Source: an uncultured Eubacteriales bacterium (GTDB lineage Bacteria; Bacillota; Clostridia; Christensenellales; UBA1242). Taken from it: a DNA stretch of 64,000 bases. Positions within the stretch are counted from its first letter, which is position 1, and each line of letters opens with the position of its first letter. Position numbers and translations under genes: made by a program. The stretch is taken from assembly GCA_900552105.1 (NCBI GenBank), contig URYH01000001.1, positions 1-64,000 of the forward strand, read 5' to 3'. Positions 25,417-33,618 of the stretch are shown here, piece by piece. Below the pieces are notes generated by a model. It was not told where the DNA came from and did no database searches. It saw nothing but the letters and a program-made list of their open reading frames with translations.

Positions 25417-26826
25417 CTATAAATTTAGAATTTTTATAGTATTGGTTTTGCCTGTTTGTTTTGGTGTTCCAACAACCATAACTATTATATCATTTGTTTT
25501 CCCCAAATGCAAAGATCTGCAAATGGATTTTGCATTTTCAATCATTTCATATTCATTTTCGAGCGTTTTTGTTAAAATTGCGGTCGTATTCCAGCAAAGT
25601 GCGAGTTGATTAAATGTCTTTTGATTTGATGTCAGGGCAAGTATTCGGTTTTTGACACGATAGCGTGATATAAGTTCGGCAGTAGTTCCAGTTTCTGTAT
25701 AAACACAGCAAGCAGGGGACCCGAGAGATACAAGGTTTTTGCAGGTCGAACTTGCAACCGAATCAGAAATGGAAAGGGTCTTGTAGGTGTGTCGCAAAAA
25801 TTTTGTGTTGTATGCAATATTGTTTTCGGTCTCCATAATAATTTTTGACATTGTTTTAACAACGCGAAGGGGATTAATTCCAACCGCAGTTTCGCCCGAA
25901 AGCATGGTTGCCGTTGCGCATTCATAAATTGCGTTTGCGACATCGCTCACTTCAGCGCGAGTTGGTCGAAGGGAGTTCGTCATTGATTCGAGCATTTCAG
26001 TGGCAACAATTGAGATTTTTCCTTCACTTATGCAAGATTTGATGATTTTCTTTTGAATATGTGGAATTTTTTCAAGTGGTATTTCAACTCCCAAGTCTCC
26101 GCGTGCAACCATAATTCCGTCCGAGTTCGCGATGATTTCGTCAATTTTTTTGACGCCCTCGCCATTTTCAATTTTTGCAATTATTTTTATGTCCTTTGCT
26201 CCGTTTTTGTTCAAAAATTCTTTCATTTCAAACAAGTCTTCTTTGTTTGACACAAACGAAGCAGCGATGTAATCAACATCATTCTTTATTGCAAAAAGCA
26301 AATCCGATTTATCCGCTTCACTCAAAAAATCTCTGCGAATTTTTATTCCAGGGACATTGATTCCTTTGTGAGTCGTGAGTTTTCCACCAAACAAAACTTT
26401 GGTGTCGATACTTTCTTCGTTCTTTTTTATCACACGAAGAACAAGCATGCCATTATTCGCAAAAATTTTGTTGCCAACTTCAACATCATCAATCATTTGT
26501 GGATACGAAACTGATGCAATCTTTTTTGTTCCAAGAATTTGTTTTTTTGTTAGCGTAAAGGTGTCTCCCGCAACAAGTTCAATGCCACGCTTTGGAAGTT
26601 CGCCCAAACGAATTTCGGGACCTTTTGTGTCGAGCATGAGGGCAAGTGGCAACCCGAGTTCGTTGCGAGCGGCCAAGATGTTGTTTATTGTTTTTTGATG
26701 GCTTTCATGTGAGCCATGACTCATATTAATTCTTGCAACATTCATGCCCGCTTTCATGAGAGAAATCAAACTATCTTTGTCATCGCAAGCAGGTCCAATT
26801 GTGCAAACAATTTTTGTCTTTTTCAT
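25417..26826 (-). CDS. pyk: Pyruvate kinase
   Basis: Converts phosphoenolpyruvate and ADP to pyruvate and ATP, the last step of glycolysis. It has 469 residues, the short form without the C-terminal PEP-utiliser extension found in many Firmicutes. The N-terminus is MKKTKIVCTIGPACDDKDSL, then ARINMSHGSHESH, LMLDTKGPEIRLG, the active-site block IIAKIENGEGV and MVARGDLGVEIPLEKIP, and MLSGETAVG. ATG 26826 has GAGGTAGTT upstream; the longer frame reads into non-homologous sequence. Divergent from the BaiN-like gene. Confidence 0.95.
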   Translation of the reverse strand: MKKTKIVCTIGPACDDKDSLISLMKAGMNVARINMSHGSHESHQKTINNILAARNELGLPLALMLDTKGPEIRLGELPKRGIELVAGDTFTLTKKQILGTKKIASVSYPQMIDDVEVGNKIFANNGMLVLRVIKKNEESIDTKVLFGGKLTTHKGINVPGIKIRRDFLSEADKSDLLFAIKNDVDYIAASFVSNKEDLFEMKEFLNKNGAKDIKIIAKIENGEGVKKIDEIIANSDGIMVARGDLGVEIPLEKIPHIQKKIIKSCISEGKISIVATEMLESMTNSLRPTRAEVSDVANAIYECATATMLSGETAVGINPLRVVKTMSKIIMETENNIAYNTKFLRHTYKTLSISDSVASSTCKNLVSLGSPACCVYTETGTTAELISRYRVKNRILALTSNQKTFNQLALCWNTTAILTKTLENEYEMIENAKSICRSLHLGKTNDIIVMVVGTPKQTGKTNTIKILNL

Positions 26827-26889
26827 AACTACCTCAAAAGTTATTTTATACGCAAATAAAAGAAAACACAAACAAAACAAAGTTTTTTC

Positions 26890-26918
26890 TTGACCGCAAA
26901 CATTATTTGACTTAAACT
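26890..26918 (+). promoter_or_regulatory. Leaderless promoter of the BaiN-like gene
   Basis: TTGACC (26890-26895), 17-base spacer, TAAACT (26913-26918); expected +1 is the A of ATG 26925. Confidence 0.55.
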
Positions 26919-26924
26919 CACTAT

Positions 26925-28076
26925 ATGATGAAACAAAAAATTGCAATAATAGGTGGCGGTGCAAGTGGACTTGTCGCCGCAATAATGTCAGCGGAAAACG
27001 GTGAGGTTGTCTTGTTTGAGAAGGACGACCGCATTGGCAAAAAGATTTTGCAAACGGGGAATGGCAGGTGCAATTTCTGCAACAAAAATTTATCGCCAAA
27101 AAAATATAATAATCCCCAGTTCGTTGAGCGAGTATTCGCAAAAGTTGGACTTGATGACATATTGAACTTTTTTAAAAATTTAGGTTTGTGTTATAACTGG
27201 GATGAAGAGGGGAGAATGTATCCGGCAAGCAACCTTGCAAGTTCTGTGCTTGACGTATTGCGTTATGAGTGTCAAAGAGTTGGAGTTTTCATAAAAACAA
27301 ATAGCCCAGTTTTGGACATAAAAATTCGTGACGGAAAATTTGAAATTCAAAATGAAATTTTTGACAAAGTTGTCATTTCTTCTGGAAATATCTCAAATGA
27401 GTTTTTGACTAAATTGGGCATTTCTTCGACAGAAAAAAGACAGGGACTTTGTTCACTTAAAACTCCAAAAGAAGAAATTGCGGGACTTGCAGGAATTCGT
27501 GCAAAAGTTGAAATAAAGATTGCGATTGAGGGTGAATTATATAAAGAGGTTGGCGAACTTCAATTCAAGCAAGACGGACTCGGAGGGATATGTGTTTTTG
27601 ATATTTCGAGCATAATTTCTCGAAAAAACATAAAAAATCCAACAATTTTTGTTGATTTTGCACCATTTTTTGAAAATTCTGCTTTGAAAGATGAATTAAA
27701 TCGCCGCCTAAACAAGCAAAAAAATGAGCCAATCGAAAACGTTTTTGTTGGAATGTTTCATAGACTTCTTGGTGCAATGTTTCTCAAAAGATGTGGAATT
27801 TTGCCGTCAACACTTTGCAAAAATGTGACAGAAAAACAAATTTGTGACCTTGTTGAACAAATAAAAAATTGTGCATTTCATATTCAAGGGACGTTGGGAG
27901 AAGGGCAAGTTCGAGTTGGTGGAATTTCACTTGATGAAGTTGATGAAAACCTTATGTCGAAAAAACATCCAAACCTATATTTTGTTGGAGAATGTCTTGA
28001 TGTTGATGGCTTGTGCGGGGGATATAATCTCGCGTGGGCGTGGGCAAGTGCAATTCTTGTGGGAGAACAAATTTAG
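26925..28076 (+). CDS. NAD(P)/FAD-dependent oxidoreductase, HI0933/BaiN family
   Basis: Flavoprotein of 383 residues. The FAD-binding Rossmann motif IIGGGASGLVAAI is near 8-20, followed by FEKDDRIGKKILQTGNGRCNF, the family hallmark, and the C-terminal FVGECLDVDGLCGGYNLAWAWASA. Some members reduce unsaturated steroids or bile acids (BaiN) but most are uncharacterised, so the substrate is unknown. There is no ribosome site, and the -10 box lies six bases before the start. A second ATG follows immediately (MMKQK). Confidence 0.88.
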   Translation: MMKQKIAIIGGGASGLVAAIMSAENGEVVLFEKDDRIGKKILQTGNGRCNFCNKNLSPKKYNNPQFVERVFAKVGLDDILNFFKNLGLCYNWDEEGRMYPASNLASSVLDVLRYECQRVGVFIKTNSPVLDIKIRDGKFEIQNEIFDKVVISSGNISNEFLTKLGISSTEKRQGLCSLKTPKEEIAGLAGIRAKVEIKIAIEGELYKEVGELQFKQDGLGGICVFDISSIISRKNIKNPTIFVDFAPFFENSALKDELNRRLNKQKNEPIENVFVGMFHRLLGAMFLKRCGILPSTLCKNVTEKQICDLVEQIKNCAFHIQGTLGEGQVRVGGISLDEVDENLMSKKHPNLYFVGECLDVDGLCGGYNLAWAWASAILVGEQI

Positions 28077-28084
28077 TGCAAACA

Positions 28085-28124
28085 AAAATATGATGTCCAA
28101 AATAATGGACATCATATTTTGTTA
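28085..28124. terminator. Bidirectional intrinsic terminator
   Basis: Fourteen-base perfect stem AAAATATGATGTCC / GGACATCATATTTT between convergent genes. Confidence 0.8.
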
Positions 28125-28152
28125 AAAAACATATCGTTTTTTTAATTGTGGT

Positions 28153-29247
28153 TTATAAATTTTTGTTCAACTTTTTTTCTTTATCCAAAATCAAAGCGCT
28201 TGCAAAACTTGCAAAAAACTCTGGAGATGTTTGATGTTTGAAAATGCAATCTTCGCGTGCCCTTGAACCGCTTCGGAATGCACAGTTAAGCAAGTCTGAT
28301 AACAGGCGGGTGTTTTTGTCCGTTCGTTTCAAATATTTTTCGAGTGACAATTTTGCGAATATCAATTTTGTGTTTTGTGCATCAAGGTCGTCGACTGACA
28401 GCATTGCGTCATCGCGACTGATTAAATTTGAAATCATGAGTTTGCTGGGTCGAAAACATCTTGTTTTGTAATATCCCTCATCAATTGTTGCAAGAACTTG
28501 ATTGATTTGGTTTGAGTTGTAATCGTTTTCTTTGAGCAAACTTCGAATTTGATTTTGATTGGCAAGATATTGTTCTTTTTGTTTTTTGCAATACTCTTCG
28601 TCTTGAACAGCAAGTTGCATATGTTTGTGAGAGAATGTGCCGATTTGAAGCGAGGCGTCAATGTTGTTGAGAGTGTTTGATGCTTTATGCTTTGAATTTT
28701 TTGTGACAAATTCAGAATTTTTGTCAAACACACTATTTCGTCTTGCATTGAGCCCAGCAACAAAAGCACGGTCGGCAACTGAATAGAAATTTGACATTGT
28801 CGCGTATTCAAGTTTTCCAGCATTTTTGAGTTGTCGAATTTCATTTGAAAGTGTGTAGAGTGCGACAGAAAATTGACGTATCTCTTTTGCTGAAAGGTGG
28901 TCAACAAGATTTTGTTTTTCGCTCAACCCTTTTTGTTTTTTTATTGTTTCAAGACAGTGGGCGGTTACATCAACAAAGTTAAGCCCATAAAGTCCAGCAT
29001 ATACCGCTGAAATTATGTGCGAGAAAATTGTTCTGTCGTCATAACTCACCATATTTTTTGAGTCGGGAGTGAGAATGCCAATGTTTTCAAGCCATTTTCG
29101 CTCTTTGAGTGTAAGACGCTCTTCGTTGAGTTTGGTGTTTTTCATTTTTCCAAGGAAAGCAACATCAGACGCAACCGTCTTGACTTCAAGCTTGAATATT
29201 TCACGAAACAGTGCTCGGAGTTCTTCTCCAAATATATTCTTTTCCAT
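28153..29247 (-). CDS. Unknown helical protein (364 aa)
   Basis: No family recognised. The protein is rich in charged residues, predicted almost fully helical, with no membrane segment or signal peptide, and has seven or so scattered cysteines. Segments such as KEIRQFSVALYTLSNEIRQLKNAG and DEEYCKKQKEQYLANQNQIRSLL suggest helical-bundle or coiled-coil parts. It is transcribed alone from a strong leaderless promoter (TTGCAA-17-TATAAT-6-ATG), divergent from the ABC-like gene. It may be a lineage-specific cytoplasmic protein; no function can be given. Confidence 0.7.
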   Translation of the reverse strand: MEKNIFGEELRALFREIFKLEVKTVASDVAFLGKMKNTKLNEERLTLKERKWLENIGILTPDSKNMVSYDDRTIFSHIISAVYAGLYGLNFVDVTAHCLETIKKQKGLSEKQNLVDHLSAKEIRQFSVALYTLSNEIRQLKNAGKLEYATMSNFYSVADRAFVAGLNARRNSVFDKNSEFVTKNSKHKASNTLNNIDASLQIGTFSHKHMQLAVQDEEYCKKQKEQYLANQNQIRSLLKENDYNSNQINQVLATIDEGYYKTRCFRPSKLMISNLISRDDAMLSVDDLDAQNTKLIFAKLSLEKYLKRTDKNTRLLSDLLNCAFRSGSRAREDCIFKHQTSPEFFASFASALILDKEKKLNKNL

Positions 29248-29253
29248 ACAAAT

Positions 29254-29282
29254 ATTATATCATATATAAATTCATTTTGCAA
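29254..29282 (-). promoter_or_regulatory. Leaderless promoter of the 364-aa gene
   Basis: Minus strand TTGCAA (29282-29277), 17-base spacer, TATAAT (29259-29254), then exactly six bases to the ATG at 29247. Confidence 0.7.
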
Positions 29283-29298
29283 GAACACTTTTTGTCAG

Positions 29299-29326
29299 TT
29301 GACTTTTGGATTTTTTTGTGTAAAAT
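29299..29326 (+). promoter_or_regulatory. Promoter of the ABC-like/PucR operon
   Basis: TTGACT (29299-29304), 16-base spacer, TAAAAT (29321-29326), followed by an ACGAGG ribosome site and ATG 29346. Confidence 0.6.
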
Positions 29327-29345
29327 TTAGTTTAACGAGGTTGAT

Positions 29346-29990
29346 ATGATTAGTGTAAAAAATGTTTGCTTGAAGTTTACGAAAGAGTTTTATGCACTCT
29401 ATGATGTTTCATTTGATATCCAAAAAGGTGAGAGCGTTGCACTCCTTGGCGGGGAAGACAGCGGCAAAACAAGCATGCTTCGTGTTCTTTGCAAGCTTGA
29501 AGACATCAATAGTGGGGAAATCTATATAAAAGGCATTCCACTCAAAAAACTCGATTTCAAAAACGACATTTCAATGGGATATTTCCCTCAAACTCCCGTT
29601 TTTATGGAAAGAAAAACCGTCAAAGAAAACTTGGAATTTGTTCTCAAAGACAGAGGATTCACAAAATATGAAATTGAGGAAAAAATCAATGAAGCTTTGA
29701 TTTTGTTCGACCTAGCAAAATATAAAGACGAAAAAATCAAGAAACTCAGTCTGTTTGAAAAATATATGATTGCACTCATTCGCTTGTCATTCAGAAAACT
29801 TGATGTTCTATTGATAAATAATGTTTTTGACCAAGTTGAAAACGATGGAAGAGAAAAACTTATCAAACTCTTTGATGATATGTTTGTCAAATCCGGAGTC
29901 ACTTGCCTCATTGCAACAACAAGTGAAGAAATTGCGAACAGACTTTGTTCAAGAACTATAAAGTTTAATAACGGGCAGGTTGAAGACTAA
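29346..29990 (+). CDS. Degenerate ABC-type ATPase domain protein
   Basis: A 214-residue ABC-fold protein with Walker A GGEDSGKTS near 35-43 and a Q-loop (YFPQTP near 79-84). The signature is LSLFEKYM instead of LSGGQ, and Walker B ends LLINNVFD, with Asn-Asn replacing the usual Asp-Glu. ATP binding is plausible but hydrolysis is doubtful. No permease gene is nearby. The stop overlaps the start of a PucR-type HTH gene (TAATG), so the two are coupled. A sensory or regulatory role for the ATPase fold is my inference. Confidence 0.75.
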   Translation: MISVKNVCLKFTKEFYALYDVSFDIQKGESVALLGGEDSGKTSMLRVLCKLEDINSGEIYIKGIPLKKLDFKNDISMGYFPQTPVFMERKTVKENLEFVLKDRGFTKYEIEEKINEALILFDLAKYKDEKIKKLSLFEKYMIALIRLSFRKLDVLLINNVFDQVENDGREKLIKLFDDMFVKSGVTCLIATTSEEIANRLCSRTIKFNNGQVED

Positions 29991-30349
29991 TGGACAAAAT
30001 GACAAATGATGAGGAACTTGGAAGTTTGTGTGACGATGTGAGAGCGTTGTTCTCAACTGGCAATATTGTTGATTTTGCCCTTGAAAGACAAAAAATGCAG
30101 TTTATAACCATTTTTTCAAATGAAAATATATTAAATATTTTGAGAGATGAAGAAATTATGTCAACAATAAAAATTTTCTTTGACAATAATCTCAACATTT
30201 CTCAAGCATCAAAAAATGGGTTTATGCACCGTAACACTTTGACATATCGTCTTGACAAAGTAAAAAAACACACGGGACTCAACCTCAAAAACTTTGATGA
30301 CGCAATAATATTTGCAAATCTCGTCACAGTTTTCCGAAAAATGTTTTAA
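29990..30349 (+). CDS. PucR-type helix-turn-helix regulator
   Basis: A 119-residue protein whose C-terminal half matches the PucR C-terminal HTH: LNISQASKNGFMHRNTLTYRLDKVKKHTGLNL, in which H-R-N-T-L-x-Y-R-L is the family hallmark. The N-terminal ~60 residues are helical with no sensor domain, much shorter than full PucR proteins (~400-500). It is coupled to the degenerate ATPase gene through TAATG, so that protein may act as its sensor. Its stop overlaps the convergent gene's stop by four bases. Confidence 0.8.
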   Translation: MDKMTNDEELGSLCDDVRALFSTGNIVDFALERQKMQFITIFSNENILNILRDEEIMSTIKIFFDNNLNISQASKNGFMHRNTLTYRLDKVKKHTGLNLKNFDDAIIFANLVTVFRKMF

Positions 30350-30822
30350 TCGTCAAGGTCAGATATTTTTTTGAAACTCTCAATGCTTTGCTTTGAATTT
30401 TTGTTTAGGTCGACATCTTTGTCGTCCTTTTTGTTATTGCCCAAAATTGATGAAACAAGAGAGAGCGGATTTCCTGAACTTGCGCCAGACTTGTTCCCTC
30501 CAAGCAAACTCGCAATATTAAGCCCGCTGCCACCTCCGCCGTTCATCCCAGCAAGAAGTGGCAACAAACTTTGAATGTCGAGTCCGCCACCACTTGCTGG
30601 GGCTTGTTGCTGTGTCACTTGTTGCATGGGTGAAGAATCTGGTGCAAAATTTGGCATGAACTGTGTTGCAGAAGCTTGCGTTTGTGGCTGCTTTGGCGTG
30701 TCAAACGCTTCTTTTGGATAGTAGTTTTCAGAAAGATTATAATTTTGTGGTGCGGGGCGAGGTGCGGGAGAAGCGGATTGTTTTTGCCCCAAAAATCCTT
30801 TTAATAATTTTGATAAATTCAT
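30346..30822 (-). CDS. Low-complexity Gln/Pro/Gly-rich protein (158 aa)
   Basis: Starts MNLSKLLKGFLGQKQ and continues with disordered Pro/Gln/Ala segments (ASPAPRPAPQNYN, MQQVTQQQAPASGGG). It then has two similar hydrophobic LL..L motifs (DIQSLLPLLAGMNGGGGSG and LNIASLLGGNK) and a charged tail. No domain recognised. The pattern resembles proteins with short self-interaction helices. ATG 30822 has AAAGGAAACG upstream; the longer frame runs into the divergent promoter region. It shares an intergenic 20-bp palindrome with the divergent 96-residue gene. Confidence 0.65.
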   Translation of the reverse strand: MNLSKLLKGFLGQKQSASPAPRPAPQNYNLSENYYPKEAFDTPKQPQTQASATQFMPNFAPDSSPMQQVTQQQAPASGGGLDIQSLLPLLAGMNGGGGSGLNIASLLGGNKSGASSGNPLSLVSSILGNNKKDDKDVDLNKNSKQSIESFKKISDLDD

Positions 30823-30842
30823 AGCGTTTCCTTTCACTAATA

Positions 30843-30862
30843 AATATATGCGCGCATATATT
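30843..30862. promoter_or_regulatory. Perfect 20-bp palindrome, candidate operator
   Basis: Half-site AATATATGCG with its exact complement, between two divergent genes (starts at 30822 and 30888). A dimeric regulator site is the simplest reading. No T-run follows on either side, arguing against a terminator. Confidence 0.55.
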
Positions 30863-30887
30863 AAACTAGTTAGTTTTGAGGTATTAA

Positions 30888-31178
30888 ATGTCAAAAAATT
30901 TGAAAGATTTTGCACAAATGAAGTTTGAAGAGGCACCAAAAGACACATCAAGGAACTCACAAACAGAGCCACCTAAGGACTTTCAAAACTTCTATGACTC
31001 GCACAAAAACTTGTCACAGAACCAACTTCAAGAAGAACTAATCAAAGAAGTTGCAAAACAAAAAATGGCTGGAACATTTGATTTTGAAAAACTATCAAAC
31101 ACATTTAATATGATGGCGCCTTACATGAGTGAGGAACAAAAAAATCATATTAATTCAATTTTGCAAGGACTCAAATGA
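30888..31178 (+). CDS. Unknown 96-aa protein coupled to the subtilisin gene
   Basis: Soluble helical protein with a disordered N-terminus (EEAPKDTSRNSQTEPPKD). A compact helical C-terminal part follows (SQNQLQEELIKEVAKQKMAG, NTFNMMAPYMSEEQKNHINSILQGL). A GAGGTATTAA ribosome site precedes the ATG. It overlaps the protease gene by four bases (ATGA), so it is probably translated with it. A partner, substrate or inhibitor of the protease is possible, but there is no sequence evidence for that. Confidence 0.65.
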   Translation: MSKNLKDFAQMKFEEAPKDTSRNSQTEPPKDFQNFYDSHKNLSQNQLQEELIKEVAKQKMAGTFDFEKLSNTFNMMAPYMSEEQKNHINSILQGLK

Positions 31179-32344
31179 AACAAAAGATTGACCCAAGTTT
31201 ATATGAAAGCGTGTTCACTCTTTCAAGCAAAGAAAATGTTGACTGCCTGATTTATTCAAGAAGTCCATATCAGCTTGAAAATTATTTTGTGAAAAACAAG
31301 AAAATTCTCGGCATTTCGTCAATAGATGTTTTTCCGTTTATTGGTGCGGTTGGTGTCAATATTTTGCCAAGTTCTTTGCAAAAAATTTCAGCGCTCAAAA
31401 TTGTTGAGTATGTTTCGCGTGCGGCAAGTGTTCAAGCAATGATTGATGTTTCGCGAAAAATTATGAGGGTGGACGAAGTTCATAATGCGGGATTTCGCGG
31501 TGAGGGTGTGACAATTTGCTATATCGACACAGGGCTTGCTCCACACATGGACTTTGTGTTTGGCAAAAACCGCGTCCTTCATTTTGAAAACTTTGTGACA
31601 GACAATCAAACCATGCATGACGACAACGGCCATGGGACTTTTGTTTGCGGTGTTGGAAGCGGCAATGGTCTTGCGAGTGGTGGGAAATATGAAGGTGTTG
31701 CACCGGCCTCAAACATTGTTGCCCTCAAAGCACTTTCGAGTGATGGCGAAAGTGGAGCAATGACCATTCTTTCTGCCATGCAGTGGGTTTATGACCACCA
31801 TTTGGAATATAACATTCGCGTTGTGTGTATGAGCTTTGGAAGTGAGCCAATGATGGTTAATGACCCAATCGCAAAAGGTGCTGAAATGCTTGTTGGCAAG
31901 GGGATTGTTGTTGTTGCGGCAGCGGGAAACTCTGGGCCCGAATATCAGACAATCAAGTCGCCAGGAGTCAGCACAAAAATAATCACGGTCGGCGGGCTTG
32001 ATGACAGGCGTGTGTTTGATGGGCACTACGACACAAAGGATTTTAAAATTGCCAAATTTTCTTCGCGAGGGCCAGCGTTTTCAAAGTTTAAACCTGATTG
32101 TCTTGCGCCTTCCGTTGATATTACATCTTGCACGCAGGACAAAAAGATGTATGGGAAAATGAGCGGCACAAGTGTTGCCACTCCAATGATTGCGGGATTA
32201 TGTGCTTTGATTTTGCAGAAATATCCGCGAGCAACACCATATCAAGTCAAGCAAAAACTTGTTGCAAGTTGCAGACCAATATCATTCAATAAGAATGAAG
32301 AGGGTTATGGACTGGTTGATGCGTTCAAATTCGTTATGTTTTGA
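31175..32344 (+). CDS. Intracellular subtilisin-like serine protease (S8)
   Basis: Subtilase of 389 residues without a signal peptide, so probably cytoplasmic. The catalytic triad is intact: Asp118 (YIDTG), His153 (NGHGTFVCG), Ser333 (GTSVATPMIAG), with oxyanion Asn252 (AAGNSG). The N-terminal ~95 residues look like an inhibitor-like propeptide or an AprX-type lead segment. The 3' end runs 11 bases into the convergent murG gene. Likely a general or regulated intracellular protease; substrate unknown. Confidence 0.9.
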   Translation: MKQKIDPSLYESVFTLSSKENVDCLIYSRSPYQLENYFVKNKKILGISSIDVFPFIGAVGVNILPSSLQKISALKIVEYVSRAASVQAMIDVSRKIMRVDEVHNAGFRGEGVTICYIDTGLAPHMDFVFGKNRVLHFENFVTDNQTMHDDNGHGTFVCGVGSGNGLASGGKYEGVAPASNIVALKALSSDGESGAMTILSAMQWVYDHHLEYNIRVVCMSFGSEPMMVNDPIAKGAEMLVGKGIVVVAAAGNSGPEYQTIKSPGVSTKIITVGGLDDRRVFDGHYDTKDFKIAKFSSRGPAFSKFKPDCLAPSVDITSCTQDKKMYGKMSGTSVATPMIAGLCALILQKYPRATPYQVKQKLVASCRPISFNKNEEGYGLVDAFKFVMF

Positions 32345-33401
32345 TGTTTGAAACAATGATGTCAACAATCCTCTGATTTGCTGAACTTTCTTTTGAATTT
32401 GACATATTCTTTTTGAGTATGTCTTTTTTGTATAATGTGATTTCAATTTCTTTGACAAATTTTTGATTTGTTGCGTTCTCTTGTTCAAACACTCGGAAAT
32501 AGCCAAGTTTTTCAAAGTATTTTGCGTTGTCGATTTGGTCGCCACGACTTTCGAGTTTCGGCAGAGGAATGAGAAGGGCGGGAAGGCGTGTGGCGATGAG
32601 CTCAAAAAGTGTGTTTGCACCACTTCGACAAACCGCAATATCACTCATGGCAAAAAAATCTTGTATGTTTGAAACAAATTCAAACTGCTTGTAATTTTGA
32701 ATATTTATGCTTTTGTTTTGGTTGCCTCGCCCAACAATATGAGCGATGTTATATTTTTTTGAAAGTGTTTGAATATTGTTCCAAACAAGTTGGTTTATTG
32801 CCATTGCTCCGATTGAACCGCCAAACACCAAAATCACTGGACGAGAATCAAACCCAAGTTTTTGTTTTTGAACTTTTCCGCGTCCCGCTGTGATTTCTGG
32901 ACGAACAGGCGAGCCTGTGCAAATCATTTTTGATTTTTTTTGTTGCATCTCAAAACTTGTGCACATCACTGTTGCGTAGTGATAGATAATTTTGTTTGCA
33001 AGTCCCATCGAAAAATCAGATTCGTGTGAAATAACAGGAATTTTTAATTTTTTGCCCGAAATTGCAACAGGAATTGCAACATAACCGCCTTTTGAGAAAA
33101 TTATGTCTGGTTTTAACCCTTTTAAGACTTTTTTTGTTTTGCGAATTGAAGAGATGAGTTTGAATGGCAACAAGAACAAGTCAAAGGAAAAAGTCCTTCG
33201 AAACTTGACCGCAGGAATCTCAACAAATTCAATTTCGGGATATGATTTCAAAATTTCTTTTTCAATGCCAGTCGCAGTCCCAAAATAATAAATTTTGTCA
33301 AAGTGTTTTTCGAGTTCTGGAACGAGTGCAAGGTTTGGCATGACGTGACCCGCTGTTCCACCACCAGTGAGAACGATTGATTTTTCTTTTTTGCTTTCCA
33401 T
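32334..33401 (-). CDS. murG: UDP-GlcNAc:lipid I transferase MurG
   Basis: Peripheral membrane glycosyltransferase forming lipid II in peptidoglycan synthesis (355 residues). It has the N-terminal GGGTAGHVMPNLAL loop, the second glycine loop FGGSIGAMAIN, HESDFSMGLANK, and the C-terminal SGANTLFELIATRLPALLIPLP for donor binding. The usual neighbours (ftsW, murC, murD) are absent, so the gene is isolated from the dcw cluster. No ribosome site; a TACAAT box lies six bases upstream of the ATG. Convergent overlap with the subtilisin gene. Confidence 0.93.
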   Translation of the reverse strand: MESKKEKSIVLTGGGTAGHVMPNLALVPELEKHFDKIYYFGTATGIEKEILKSYPEIEFVEIPAVKFRRTFSFDLFLLPFKLISSIRKTKKVLKGLKPDIIFSKGGYVAIPVAISGKKLKIPVISHESDFSMGLANKIIYHYATVMCTSFEMQQKKSKMICTGSPVRPEITAGRGKVQKQKLGFDSRPVILVFGGSIGAMAINQLVWNNIQTLSKKYNIAHIVGRGNQNKSINIQNYKQFEFVSNIQDFFAMSDIAVCRSGANTLFELIATRLPALLIPLPKLESRGDQIDNAKYFEKLGYFRVFEQENATNQKFVKEIEITLYKKDILKKNMSNSKESSANQRIVDIIVSNIKT

Positions 33402-33558
33402 ATTGTTATTGTATGCATATCTTAATTATTTTATTTTTATGAATAAATATGCAATAACATAAATTTTTATACAACGCAAAAAATTTTAGATGGCTTGAAG
33501 TGTTTTTATTTTTTTAATTTGTTTGACGATTTTTTCTTTTAAAAAGTTTGACAAAATC

Positions 33559-33588
33559 TTGTTTTAATTTGTTTTGTTATGATATAAT
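33559..33588 (+). promoter_or_regulatory. Promoter of the gyrase-type operon
   Basis: TTGTTT (33559-33564), 18-base spacer, TATAAT (33583-33588) with an extended TG one base before it. Confidence 0.6.
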
Positions 33589-33618
33589 AAAAAAGATTGA
33601 TTATTTTTTGGAGAACGT

